Assembly (NCBI GenBank): GCA_041675885.1
Contig: JBAYSY010000040.1
Location: 1 to 25,481 of the forward strand
DNA from: JBAYSY01 sp041675885
GTDB taxonomy: Bacteria > Pseudomonadota > Alphaproteobacteria > Rhodobacterales > Rhodobacteraceae
Length of the DNA stretch: 25,481 bases
Direction of reading: 5' to 3'
The translations under genes and the position numbers were made by a program. Position 1 is the first letter of the stretch. Each line of letters opens with the position of its first letter. Of the stretch, positions 1 to 7,149 are shown piece after piece. The notes below the pieces were generated by a model. The model had not been told where the DNA came from, did no database searches, and was given only the letters and a program-made list of their open reading frames with translations.

Positions 1-354
1 GCGGTGCTCTCGGCGCTGGGCACCCGTGCCGCCTGGGTGGCGCTGGTGCCGATCACCGGACGGACGCATCAACTGCGCGCCCATATGGCCGAGATCGGCC
101 ATCCGATCGCGGGCGACGGCAAATACGGCGGTTCGGGGCAGGAAAACCTTGGCGACGGCTGGGGCGCGCAGCTGGGCGGCGATGTCAGCCGCAAGCTGCA
201 CCTTCATGCTCGCGGCCTGTGGATCGACCATCCCGTCACCGGAAAGCGGCTGCATTTCACCGCCCCCCTGCCCGCGCATATGGCCCGGACCTGGGAGATG
301 ATGGGCTGGCGCGAAGGTGACGTGCCCGACGACCCGTTCGAGGAGGCGCCATGA
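1..354 (+). CDS. RluC/RluD-family 23S rRNA pseudouridine synthase, C-terminal fragment
   Basis: This is the 3' end of a gene that begins before the window; the frame is open from base 1 and about 117 residues are visible. The run GRTHQLRAHMAEIGHPIAGD followed by KYGG is the conserved C-terminal core of the RsuA/RluA pseudouridine synthase fold, which isomerises uridine to pseudouridine in RNA. The catalytic Asp motif and any S4 domain would lie upstream and cannot be seen. In Rhodobacterales the copy next to the ATP12 gene is usually annotated RluC-like, which would act on 23S rRNA, but the fragment alone cannot separate RluC from RluD or RluA. Its TGA overlaps the next ATG (ATGA, 351-354), so the two genes are probably translationally coupled. 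Confidence 0.9.
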   Translation, partial: AVLSALGTRAAWVALVPITGRTHQLRAHMAEIGHPIAGDGKYGGSGQENLGDGWGAQLGGDVSRKLHLHARGLWIDHPVTGKRLHFTAPLPAHMARTWEMMGWREGDVPDDPFEEAP

Positions 355-1058
355 GCGGCTGGGCGGCAAGACGGTTCTGGGCCGAGGCGCGGGCCGTCCC
401 CGAGGCTGCGGGCTTCGGGGTGCGGCTTGACGGCCGGGCGGTGCGCACCCCGGCCAAGGCGCCGCTGGTGCTGCCGACGCTGGCGCTGGCCGAGGCCGTG
501 GCCGCCGAATGGCAGGCGCAGGACGGGACGATCCGGCCCGAGACCATGCCCTTCACCCGCACCGCCAATGCGGCGATCGACAAGGTGGCGCCGCAGACGC
601 CCGCGGTGGTGGCCGAACTCGCGCGCTATGGCGAGACCGATCTGCTGTGCCACCGCGCCCCCGCCCCTGCGGCGCTTGCCGCCCGGCAGGCGGCGGCGTG
701 GGATCCGCTGCTGGGCTGGGCGGCGGAGGTGCTGGCGGCGCCGCTCAACCCGACGGTCGGGGTGCTTCCCCGCGCCCAGCCGGCCGACAGCCTGAAACGG
801 CTGGCCGCGGAGGTCGGCAGGCAGGATGCGTTCCGGCTGGCGGCGCTGCACGACCTGGTGGCGATCCCCGGTTCGCTGGTGCTGGGGCTGGCGGTGATCC
901 GCGGGCGGATGACCCCCGGCGATGCCTGGTCCGCCGCCCGGATCGACGAGGACTGGCAGACCGAACACTGGGGCGAGGATGAGGAAGCCGCCGCCGCCGA
1001 TGCCGTCCGCCGCGCCGCCTTCCTGCATGCGGCGCGGTTCCACGCGCTTTGCGATTAA
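351..1058 (+). CDS. ATP12-family F1-ATPase assembly chaperone
   Basis: A 235-residue soluble protein without signal peptide. It matches the ATP12 family, the chaperone that holds the F1 alpha subunit during ATP synthase assembly and is shared by mitochondria and alphaproteobacteria. Visible family features are the N-terminal segment KRFW-like ARRFWAEA (about residues 6-13), the strand-turn VRLDGRAVRTPAKAPL (about 24-39), the EWQAQ segment (about 53-57), the MPFTRTANAAID stretch (about 65-76) and YGETDLLCHRAP (about 91-102). The C-terminal helices contain the acidic DEDWQTEHWGEDEEA. The length agrees with bacterial family members. The start is the ATG in the ATGA overlap with the upstream pseudouridine synthase gene, implying cotranslation. 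The pairing with an rluC-like gene seems to be conserved synteny rather than a functional link (inference). Confidence 0.92.
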   Translation: MSGWAARRFWAEARAVPEAAGFGVRLDGRAVRTPAKAPLVLPTLALAEAVAAEWQAQDGTIRPETMPFTRTANAAIDKVAPQTPAVVAELARYGETDLLCHRAPAPAALAARQAAAWDPLLGWAAEVLAAPLNPTVGVLPRAQPADSLKRLAAEVGRQDAFRLAALHDLVAIPGSLVLGLAVIRGRMTPGDAWSAARIDEDWQTEHWGEDEEAAAADAVRRAAFLHAARFHALCD

Positions 1059-1074
1059 GCGCCATCCCCATCCT

Positions 1075-1105
1075 GTATGCGGAATTCCATGCGTTTTCCG
1101 CATGC
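1075..1105 (+). other. inverted repeat after the ATP12 gene
   Basis: GTATGCGGAA (1075-1084) pairs with TTCCGCATGC (1096-1105) through ten positions including one G-T wobble, with an 11-nt loop. It lies 17 bp past the ATP12 stop codon. There is no T-tract, so it could be a transcript-end stabiliser or a weak terminator; which one is not decidable here. Confidence 0.4.
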
Positions 1106-1155
1106 TGCGTGAAATCGAAAAGTTGCGTCCATTGCCGGGGAAGGTCACGTCGGCC

Positions 1156-1185
1156 TTGACGCGTTCCGGCTTATCGGACCAAACT
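1156..1185 (+). promoter_or_regulatory. possible sigma-70-type promoter for the aap operon
   Basis: TTGACG at 1156-1161 is a good -35 match. With an 18-bp spacer the -10 would be CAAACT (1180-1185), which keeps only the A at position 2, the A at position 4 and the final T of TATAAT. Transcription would begin about 110 nt before aapJ. This is the best candidate in the 243-bp gap, but it is weak. No sigma-54 GG-N10-GC pair was found at a sensible position. Confidence 0.25.
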
Positions 1186-1209
1186 GACCGGCACTAGACG
1201 AGTATTGAA

Positions 1210-1281
1210 CGGGGGACTTGCCCCCGCATTCCATCCGGGGGCCCTCGGGCCGACGACAAAAACCGCCCAGAGATCGGGCGG
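1210..1281 (+). other. aapJ leader with two stem-loops
   Basis: The untranslated leader of aapJ contains two clean hairpins. CGGGGG (1210-1215) pairs with CCCCCG (1221-1226) around a 5-nt loop. CCGCCC (1263-1268) pairs with GGGCGG (1276-1281) around a 7-nt loop and ends just upstream of the AAGAGG ribosome binding site (from 1291). Such structures could influence mRNA stability or ribosome access. I do not recognise a known riboswitch class. Confidence 0.4.
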
Positions 1282-1301
1282 ATAACCAGGAAGAGGTACG
1301 C

Positions 1302-2318
1302 ATGAAAAGATCCGTATTCCTAGGTGCGATGGCGGGCGCAACGCTGGCGGCGGGTTCCGCCGCGGCCGCGACGCTCGACGACGTACGCGCGGCGGATGAA
1401 CTCAAATGCGGCGTGTCCACGGGCGTCGCAGGGTTCTCCTATCCCGATGCTTCCGGCGAATGGCAGGGCTTCGACGTGGCGATCTGCCGCGCGGTCGCGG
1501 CCGCCGTTCTGGGCGACCCGAAGAAGGTTACCTTCGTCTCCACCACCGGCCAGACCCGGTTCACCGCGCTCGCCTCGGGCGAGGTCGATCTGTTGCCGCG
1601 CAACACGACCTGGACCTTTACCCGCGACGTCGATCTCAAGTTCACCTTCATCGGCGTGAACTATTACGACGGTCAGGGCTATATGGTGAAACGCGACCTC
1701 GGCGTTTCCTCGGCCAAGGAACTGGACGGGGCGACGGTCTGCATCCAGACCGGCACCACGACCGAGCTCAACCTCGCGGATTACTTCCGCGTCAACAACA
1801 TGAGCTACGAGCCGGTGCCGATCGAAACCAACGCCGAGGCCCAGCAGCAGTATCTGGCCGGGGCCTGCGACGTCTATACCACCGACGCATCGGGCCTTGC
1901 GGCGACCCGCGCGACCTTCGCCGATCCGGAAAACCACGTCATCCTGCCCGATATCATCTCGAAAGAGCCGCTGGGGCCGCTGGTCCGCCACGGCGATGAC
2001 GAATGGGCGGATATCGTGCGCTGGGTCTTCTACGCGCTGGTCGGAGCCGAGGAAATGGGCGTCACTTCGGCCAACCTCGAAGAACTGGCCAAGGGCACCG
2101 ACAACCCGGAAATCAACCGGATGCTGGGGGTCGAGGGCGATTTCGGCGCCATGCTCCGGCTGGACAACGACTGGGCCAAGCGCGCGATCGCCGCGAACGG
2201 CAACTATGGCGAGATCTTCGCCTCGACCATCGGCGAATCGACTCCGATCGGCCTCGCGCGGGGTCTGAACGCGCTCTACACCCAGGGCGGGTTGCAATAC
2301 GCGATGCCCTTCCGGTGA
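1302..2318 (+). CDS. aapJ: general L-amino acid ABC transporter, periplasmic substrate-binding protein
   Basis: A 338-residue periplasmic binding protein for polar amino acids, the receptor of the AapJQMP importer. The N-terminus MKRSVFLGAMAGATLAAGSA plus three Ala is a typical Sec signal peptide, cleaved near residue 23. The mature protein opens with the SBP_bac_3 pattern: TLDDVRA, LKCGVSTGVAGFS, then GFDVAICRAVAAAV and TRFTALASGEVDLLPRNTTWT, which is close to AapJ/BztA. The ATG at 1302 was chosen because AAGAGG sits just upstream and the signal peptide starts exactly here; an in-frame GTG further upstream would add 28 unlikely residues. It is the first gene of the aap operon and is separated from aapQ by a strong hairpin, which fits the usual need for much more binding protein than permease. 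Confidence 0.95.
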   Translation: MKRSVFLGAMAGATLAAGSAAAATLDDVRAADELKCGVSTGVAGFSYPDASGEWQGFDVAICRAVAAAVLGDPKKVTFVSTTGQTRFTALASGEVDLLPRNTTWTFTRDVDLKFTFIGVNYYDGQGYMVKRDLGVSSAKELDGATVCIQTGTTTELNLADYFRVNNMSYEPVPIETNAEAQQQYLAGACDVYTTDASGLAATRATFADPENHVILPDIISKEPLGPLVRHGDDEWADIVRWVFYALVGAEEMGVTSANLEELAKGTDNPEINRMLGVEGDFGAMLRLDNDWAKRAIAANGNYGEIFASTIGESTPIGLARGLNALYTQGGLQYAMPFR

Positions 2319-2327
2319 TCTGAAACA

Positions 2328-2356
2328 GAAAAGGGCGCGCGGGTCGCGCCCTTTTC
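2328..2356 (+). terminator. intercistronic terminator or attenuator between aapJ and aapQ
   Basis: GAAAAGGGCGCG (2328-2339) and CGCGCCCTTTTC (2345-2356) form a perfect 12-bp stem with a 5-nt loop, starting 10 bp after the aapJ stop. The right arm ends in TTTTC, so it looks like a rho-independent terminator. Its A/T-flanked symmetry also lets it work on the other strand. As aapQ follows in the same direction with no obvious promoter of its own, partial termination or 3'-end protection of the aapJ mRNA is the likely role (inference). Confidence 0.8.
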
Positions 2357-2442
2357 ATTCCTGAATAACCGTCCCGCCCCCGGAGGCATCACCCCCCGGG
2401 CGAGCGCAACAAGCGCCGGTGCGGGCACAGGGGGTAAGCCAT

Positions 2443-3696
2443 ATGACGATAGAGGCAGCACCACCGAAAGAATCCTTTCGGCTGAGTATGCTTGTTTACG
2501 ATACGCGCTACAGGTCGCTGACCATACAGGTCGTATTCCTGTTTCTGTTCATGGCCGGGGCTGCCTGGCTGATCGACAACACGCTTCAGAACCTCGCCCG
2601 GCTGGGCAAGGATTTCAGCTTCAATTTCCTGTGGAGCCGCGCGGGCTACGACATCAATCAGCGCTTCGTGGAATATGACAGCGGCATGACCCACGGCCGG
2701 GCCATGCTGGTCGGCCTGCTGAACACGCTGTTCGTTGCGGCGCTGGCCTGCGTTACCGCGACGGTGATCGGGGTGCTTGCGGGCGTCGCCCGGCTTTCGA
2801 CCAACTGGATCGTCGGGCGGCTGATGACGGTCTATGTCGAGGGGTTCCGCAACGTGCCCCTGCTGCTGTGGATCCTGGTGATCTTCGCCGTGATGACCGA
2901 GGCCATGCCGCAGCCCTCGGCCTTCCGGGGCGATGAGCCCGCGGCCTCGATGCTGCTGTTCGATTCGGTGGCGATCACCAACCGCGGCACCTACATTCCC
3001 GAACCGCTGTTCGCCCGCAGCCTTGGCGATATCTATGTCGGGCTGTTCTATATCAGCCTCGATCTGGTGGCGGTCATCGCGGTCTTCATCGCCAGCCTGC
3101 TGGGCAACCGCGTGCTGCTGCGCCATGCCGAACGGGTGCAGAACGAGACCGGGGTCCGGCCGAGAACCTGGTGGAAGTCGGTCCTGATCCTGTTCGTGCC
3201 GCTGCTGATCCTGCTGTCCGCGCTGGGCTTTCACCTGCGTTACCCGGAGTTGCGCGGCTTCAACTTTCAGGACGGCATCTTCATGCGCAATTCGCTGATG
3301 GCGCTGTGGCTGGCGCTGTCGCTCTATACCGGGGCCTTCATCGCCGAGAACGTACGGGCGGGCATCCTTGCGATCTCGCGCGGGCAGACCGAGGCGGCCT
3401 TCGCGCTGGGGATGCGGCCGCGCAGGACGATGCGGCTGGTGATCCTGCCGCAGGCGCTGCGGGTGATCATCCCGCCGCTGATCTCGCAATATCTCAACAT
3501 CACCAAGAACACCTCGCTTGCGCTTGCCGTGGGTTACATGGACCTGCGGTCCACCCTTGGCGGGATCACCATCAACCAGACCGGGCGCGAACTGGAAGGG
3601 ATGATGCTGATGATGCTCGTCTATCTGGTGATCAGCCTGCTGATCTCGCTGGCGATGAACATCTACAACCGCAGTGTCCGGCTGAAGGAGCGTTGA
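2443..3696 (+). CDS. aapQ: general L-amino acid ABC transporter, permease AapQ
   Basis: A 417-residue inner-membrane permease of the HisM/GlnP-like family. A first membrane span lies near residues 27-44 (LTIQVVFLFLFMAGAAWLI). A large loop follows, then the transport core from MLVGLLNTLFVAALACVTAT onward. The cytoplasmic EAA loop that docks with the ATPase is GQTEAAFALGM (about residues 316-326), followed by ILPQALRVIIPPL. Family AapQ/BztB proteins are about 400 residues, so the length fits. The start is the ATG at 2443, preceded by GGGGG about 8 nt upstream; an in-frame GTG at 2419 is less well placed. The stop is separated from the aapM ATG by a single base, so the two permeases should be made together as a heterodimer. 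Confidence 0.93.
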   Translation: MTIEAAPPKESFRLSMLVYDTRYRSLTIQVVFLFLFMAGAAWLIDNTLQNLARLGKDFSFNFLWSRAGYDINQRFVEYDSGMTHGRAMLVGLLNTLFVAALACVTATVIGVLAGVARLSTNWIVGRLMTVYVEGFRNVPLLLWILVIFAVMTEAMPQPSAFRGDEPAASMLLFDSVAITNRGTYIPEPLFARSLGDIYVGLFYISLDLVAVIAVFIASLLGNRVLLRHAERVQNETGVRPRTWWKSVLILFVPLLILLSALGFHLRYPELRGFNFQDGIFMRNSLMALWLALSLYTGAFIAENVRAGILAISRGQTEAAFALGMRPRRTMRLVILPQALRVIIPPLISQYLNITKNTSLALAVGYMDLRSTLGGITINQTGRELEGMMLMMLVYLVISLLISLAMNIYNRSVRLKER

Positions 3697-3697
3697 G

Positions 3698-4996
3698 ATG
3701 AGCGAGACCCACGCCCAGACCGCCGCCTATGTCCGCGACACGATGATCCCGGAACAGGCGCCGCCCGGATCAGAGTTCGGCGCGATCCACTGGCTTCGGT
3801 CCAACCTGTTCTCGGGCTGGCTGAACACGCTGCTGACGGTGCTTTCGCTCGGGGCGGTCTGGTGGCTGATCGTGCATATCGGCCCCTGGTTCGGCAACGC
3901 GATCTGGAACGCGAACAGCCTGAGCGAATGCCGTGCGATTCTCGACGGCCGCGAGGGCGCCTGTTTCGGGGTGATCAAGGACCGCTGGCACCAGTTGCTG
4001 TTCGGCTTCTACCCCGGCCATCTCTACTGGCGGCCGGTCCTGGCGCTGGTGCTGATGCTGGCGGCGCTGGCGCCGGTGCTGTTCACCGGCGTGCCGCGGC
4101 AGATGCTTTGGTTCACCGCGCTCTATCCCGGCGTGGCCTACTGGCTGCTCTGGGGCGGATCGGTCTGGTTTCCCATCGCGGCGCTGGCGGGCTTTGCGGT
4201 CGGCTACGCCGCCTATCTGCTGCTGGCGCGGGTCTCGACCCTGATCGGCACCATCGCCGCGTTTCTTGCCCCGGTGTTGTGGTGGCTGTTCGCGTCGCAG
4301 GCGGTGGCCGATGCGCTGCAATCGGTGATCCCGCTGGGCATCCAGCCGGTGCGTTCGGACCTGTTCGGCGGCTTCATGCTGTCGATCATCATCGGCGTGA
4401 CCGGCATCGCGCTCTCGCTGCCCTTGGGCATCCTGCTGGCGCTGGGGCGCAAGTCGGACATGCTCCTGGTCAAGACGATCTGCGTCGGCTTCATCGAGTT
4501 CATCCGCGGCGTGCCGCTGATCACGCTGCTGTTCACCGCCTCGCTGCTGCTCAACTACTTCCTGCCGCCGGGCACCAGCTTCGACATCATCCTGCGGGTC
4601 ATCATCATGGTGACGCTGTTCGCCGCCGCCTATATGGCCGAGGTGATCCGGGGCGGGCTGGCGGCGCTGCCGCGCGGGCAATACGAGGCGGCCGACGCGC
4701 TGGGGCTGGACTACTGGAAGGCGCAGCGGCTGATCATCATGCCGCAGGCGCTCAAGGTGGCGATCCCCGGCATCGTCAACACCTTCATCGGGCTGTTCAA
4801 GGACACCACGCTGGTCGTCTTCATCGGGCTGCTCGATCCGATCGGGCTGTCGAACGCGATCCGGGCCGACAATGCCTGGAACGGCATCTACTGGGAGCTG
4901 TTCGGGTTCATCGGTCTCATGTTCTTCATCTTCTGTTTCGGCATGTCGCGATACTCGATGTATCTTGAGCGCAAGCTGAAAACGGACCATCGCTAA
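3698..4996 (+). CDS. aapM: general L-amino acid ABC transporter, permease AapM
   Basis: A 432-residue second permease of the importer, partner of AapQ. It has several hydrophobic spans: about residues 40-60 (NTLLTVLSLGAVWWLIV), a cluster around 115-205, and the core from LFGGFMLSIIIGVTGIALSL to the end. The EAA-type coupling loop GQYEAADALGLDYWKAQRL and PQALKVAIPG are near residues 327-357. FIEFIRGVPLITLLF is characteristic of polar amino-acid permeases. Length agrees with AapM/BztC. The ATG lies one base after the aapQ stop, with GGAG in the end of aapQ as ribosome binding site. Twelve bases separate it from aapP. Confidence 0.93.
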   Translation: MSETHAQTAAYVRDTMIPEQAPPGSEFGAIHWLRSNLFSGWLNTLLTVLSLGAVWWLIVHIGPWFGNAIWNANSLSECRAILDGREGACFGVIKDRWHQLLFGFYPGHLYWRPVLALVLMLAALAPVLFTGVPRQMLWFTALYPGVAYWLLWGGSVWFPIAALAGFAVGYAAYLLLARVSTLIGTIAAFLAPVLWWLFASQAVADALQSVIPLGIQPVRSDLFGGFMLSIIIGVTGIALSLPLGILLALGRKSDMLLVKTICVGFIEFIRGVPLITLLFTASLLLNYFLPPGTSFDIILRVIIMVTLFAAAYMAEVIRGGLAALPRGQYEAADALGLDYWKAQRLIIMPQALKVAIPGIVNTFIGLFKDTTLVVFIGLLDPIGLSNAIRADNAWNGIYWELFGFIGLMFFIFCFGMSRYSMYLERKLKTDHR

Positions 4997-5008
4997 GGAG
5001 GCCCGCAT

Positions 5009-5800
5009 ATGTCGGAACTCACCATCGACCGCGAGATCGACCCCCGCCACATGCATGTGACCGACGAGGTCGCGATCGGCATCTCGGGCATGAACAAGTG
5101 GTACGGCGCGTTTCACGTGCTGCGCGACATCGACATGATCGTGCACCGGGGCGAACGTATCGTGATCTGCGGCCCCTCCGGCTCGGGGAAATCGACGCTG
5201 ATCCGCTGCATCAACCGGCTGGAGGAACATCAGACCGGGCAGATCGTGGTGGACGGGACCGAGCTTACCTCGGACCTGAAGAACATCGACAAGGTGCGCT
5301 CGGAAGTCGGCATGGTGTTCCAGCACTTCAACCTGTTCCCGCATCTGACCATCCTGGAGAACTGCACCCTCGCGCCGATCTGGGTCCGCAAGACCCCGAA
5401 GAAGGAGGCCGAGGAAATCGCCATGCATTTCCTGCACAAGGTGAAGATCCCCGAGCAGGCGCTGAAATTCCCCGGCCAGTTGTCGGGCGGCCAGCAGCAG
5501 CGGGTGGCGATCGCAAGGGCCTTGTGCATGAAGCCGCGGATCATGCTGTTCGACGAACCGACATCGGCGCTCGATCCCGAGATGATCAAGGAGGTGCTCG
5601 ACACCATGATCGGGCTTGCCGAAGAAGGGATGACCATGCTCTGCGTCACCCACGAGATGGGCTTCGCCCAGGCGGTGGCGAACCGGGTGGTCTTCATGGA
5701 CCAGGGCCAGATCGTCGAGCAGAATGCGCCCGAGGAGTTCTTCAACAACCCGCAGTCGGAGCGCACCAGGCTGTTCCTGAGCCAGATCCTCGGCCACTGA
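5009..5800 (+). CDS. aapP: general L-amino acid ABC transporter, ATP-binding protein
   Basis: A 263-residue ABC ATPase that powers the AapQM permease from the cytoplasmic face. All nucleotide-binding elements are intact: Walker A GPSGSGKST (residues 55-63), Q-loop Gln105 in VFQHFNLFPH, signature LSGGQQQ (158-164), Walker B IMLFDEP (178-184) with the D-loop SALD, and the H-loop His215 in CVTHEMGFA. The sequence resembles GlnQ/HisP proteins, as expected for AapP. The start ATG at 5009 follows AAGGAGG with good spacing. It is the last gene of the aapJQMP operon; the next 180 bp hold stacked hairpins. Confidence 0.95.
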   Translation: MSELTIDREIDPRHMHVTDEVAIGISGMNKWYGAFHVLRDIDMIVHRGERIVICGPSGSGKSTLIRCINRLEEHQTGQIVVDGTELTSDLKNIDKVRSEVGMVFQHFNLFPHLTILENCTLAPIWVRKTPKKEAEEIAMHFLHKVKIPEQALKFPGQLSGGQQQRVAIARALCMKPRIMLFDEPTSALDPEMIKEVLDTMIGLAEEGMTMLCVTHEMGFAQAVANRVVFMDQGQIVEQNAPEEFFNNPQSERTRLFLSQILGH

Positions 5801-5831
5801 ACCCGGGGCCGGGGGGCTCCCCGCCCGTCGT

Positions 5832-5927
5832 GCGCCCCCGCCTGCGGGGGCGCCTCCCGTTGGGCCGGGCGCCACGCTGAAGCGTGGCGGGGGGGCTGTC
5901 CGCCCCCCCGTCGCCGCCGGGGCGGCG
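5832..5927. repeat. four consecutive GC-rich hairpins downstream of aapP
   Basis: Four separate inverted repeats lie within 96 bp: 5832-5841/5844-5853 (GCGCCCCCGC and complement), 5871-5878/5881-5888 (GCCACGCT and complement), 5889-5896/5902-5909 (seven G plus C and complement) and 5912-5918/5921-5927 (CGCCGCC and complement). All arms are perfect. They lie between the ends of two convergent genes, aapP and the sixA-like gene, so they can serve as a bidirectional transcript end. No T-tract follows directly. Confidence 0.6.
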
Positions 5928-5935
5928 CCCCCCCC

Positions 5936-5947
5936 CGAGGATATTTT
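5936..5947 (+). repeat. GAGGATATTTT intergenic motif
   Basis: CCGAGGATATTT sits at the downstream edge of the hairpin stack and resembles the ends of the large inverted repeat at 8922-8997 (CGGGGATATTT and CGGGAGTATTT). Both are followed after about ten bases by a GATGA/GTGAAGA-like segment. From memory, similar GAG(G/T)ATATTT tails occur often after genes in Rhodobacterales; this was not checked by search. Confidence 0.4.
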
Positions 5948-5980
5948 CATCACGGTGAAGAAGGGAAAGGAGCGGGTGCC

Positions 5981-6484
5981 CTATTCCAGCGCGCGGGGGA
6001 AGGTGAAGTCGGCCACGGCGCCGCCGCCCCAGCCGATGTCTTCCCAGCGGTCCTCGGCGAAGGTCGCGACCAGCGTCGCGCCGGTCGGGTAGCGGCGGAA
6101 CTCGGGCGCGAGCGGCGGGCGGGCGGCGATCCGGCGGGCGAATTCGGCGATGCCGGGGTTGTGGCCGATCATCGCCACGTCCCGTGCCTGCGCGCCCTTC
6201 AGCACCGCCAGCATCACATCCGGCCCGGCGTGGTAGAGTGCGGGGGTAAGACGGGGCGCGGGCGGGGTTTCCATCCGGGCGGCGATGCCTTCCCAGGTCT
6301 CGCGGGTGCGGGTGGCGTCGGAGCAGAGCACTTCGTCGGGCACCAGCCCGCGTGACACCAGCCAGTCGCCGACTAGCCCCGCCGCCCGCTGGCCGCGGGC
6401 GTTGAGCGGCCTTTCGTGGTCGGGAGTCATCGGGTCGTCCCAGCTGGATTTCGCATGGCGGATCAGGATCAGGCGGAGAGTCAT
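5981..6484 (-). CDS. SixA-like histidine phosphatase family protein
   Basis: A 167-residue cytoplasmic protein of histidine phosphatase clan 1. The phosphate-binding motif is LIRHAKSSW, with Arg9 and His10 (RHA in place of the commoner RHG, as in SixA). The second catalytic-pocket histidine is in MIGHNPG (His108). SixA in E. coli removes phosphate from histidine residues of phosphotransfer proteins; whether this homologue does so, or acts on small phosphoesters, is not visible. The ATG at 6484 was chosen because the protein then begins MTLRLILIRHA, as in homologues, and because it forms an ATGA overlap with the stop of the upstream ferredoxin-like gene. It is the last gene of an argB-ferredoxin-sixA string. 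Confidence 0.85.
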   Translation of the reverse strand: MTLRLILIRHAKSSWDDPMTPDHERPLNARGQRAAGLVGDWLVSRGLVPDEVLCSDATRTRETWEGIAARMETPPAPRLTPALYHAGPDVMLAVLKGAQARDVAMIGHNPGIAEFARRIAARPPLAPEFRRYPTGATLVATFAEDRWEDIGWGGGAVADFTFPRALE

Positions 6485-7149
6485 CTTCGGGCGGTTCCCT
6501 TCTGGGCGGGGCGGTGGAAACGGCGCATGTGCCAAGCGGATTGTTCGTCCAGCCTGCCATAGCCCTGCGAGACCGGACAGGCCCGGCGCACCGCGCAGCC
6601 CCGGGACATGCAGTCGTGCCCCCCGTGCCGGTCGAGAAAGTCGTGGCAGGCGGGCAGGTCGTAACCCGTGCCGGTCAGCGCCCCCGCCGGGCAGGCGGTC
6701 AGGCAGGGCCGGGTGCAGGTGTCGCAGGGACAGGGCGGCACGGGCGGCAGGTCGAGGCGGCGGGGCAGCAGCAGCGCGCCGCGGTAGGAAACCATCAGCC
6801 CGGCCCGGTCATGCACCAGCAGCCGGACCGGGCTTTCCCATGCCCGGCCGCTGCGCAGCGCCCAGCGGTGGAACGGCTGCCACGGCGGGCCGCCGAAGGG
6901 AAACAGCGCCTCGGCCCCCAGCTCCCGCGCCGCCGCGCCGATCACCCGCCGCGACCAGCGGTCGAGCGGGTCGGGGGCCTTGTCCAGCCATTCGGGCGAG
7001 GCGGTGACATGGGCCCAGAAGCCGGGCTCATCCGGGCCGGTCAGAACCAGCGTGCCGGGGGCGAGCCCGTCTTCGGCGCCACAGTGGAAGGCGCCGAACG
7101 GGGCAAGCCGGTTCCGCCCCAGCAGGGCGGCGATGCGGGCGAGCGTCAC
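6481..7149 (-). CDS. QueG-like 4Fe-4S ferredoxin-domain protein of unknown function
   Basis: A 222-residue protein starting with GTG inside a GTGA overlap with the argB stop. The C-terminal third is cysteine-rich. CPCDTCTRPCLTACP holds Cys140, 142, 145, 149 and 153, with a CX2CX3CX3CP spacing typical of Fe-S ferredoxins and of the C-terminal part of epoxyqueuosine reductase QueG; later come Cys168, Cys180, Cys185 and Cys191 (the last in CP). Two 4Fe-4S clusters are plausible. The N-terminal half (FPFGGPPWQPFHRW, then GLMVSYRGALLLP) looks like a shortened QueG-type region, but the protein is far smaller than the roughly 350 residues of QueG, so queuosine synthesis should not be assumed. Its stop overlaps the sixA-like start by 4 bp. 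Confidence 0.7.
   Translation of the reverse strand: MTLARIAALLGRNRLAPFGAFHCGAEDGLAPGTLVLTGPDEPGFWAHVTASPEWLDKAPDPLDRWSRRVIGAAARELGAEALFPFGGPPWQPFHRWALRSGRAWESPVRLLVHDRAGLMVSYRGALLLPRRLDLPPVPPCPCDTCTRPCLTACPAGALTGTGYDLPACHDFLDRHGGHDCMSRGCAVRRACPVSQGYGRLDEQSAWHMRRFHRPAQKGTARR

Noticed and set aside
1189..1205. Possible sigma-54 promoter ahead of aapJ (GGCAC element)
   Set aside because: The GC of the -12 element is not found ten bases after the GG.
1218..1301. A 28-residue N-terminal extension of AapJ from an upstream GTG
   Set aside because: It would place a long polar stretch before a clear signal peptide, and the ribosome binding site sits before the ATG at 1302.
3770..5953. Long minus-strand open frame (727 codons) opposite aapM and aapP
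   Set aside because: Low-complexity Arg/His/Gln-rich product without motifs; the plus strand holds clear permease and ATPase genes.
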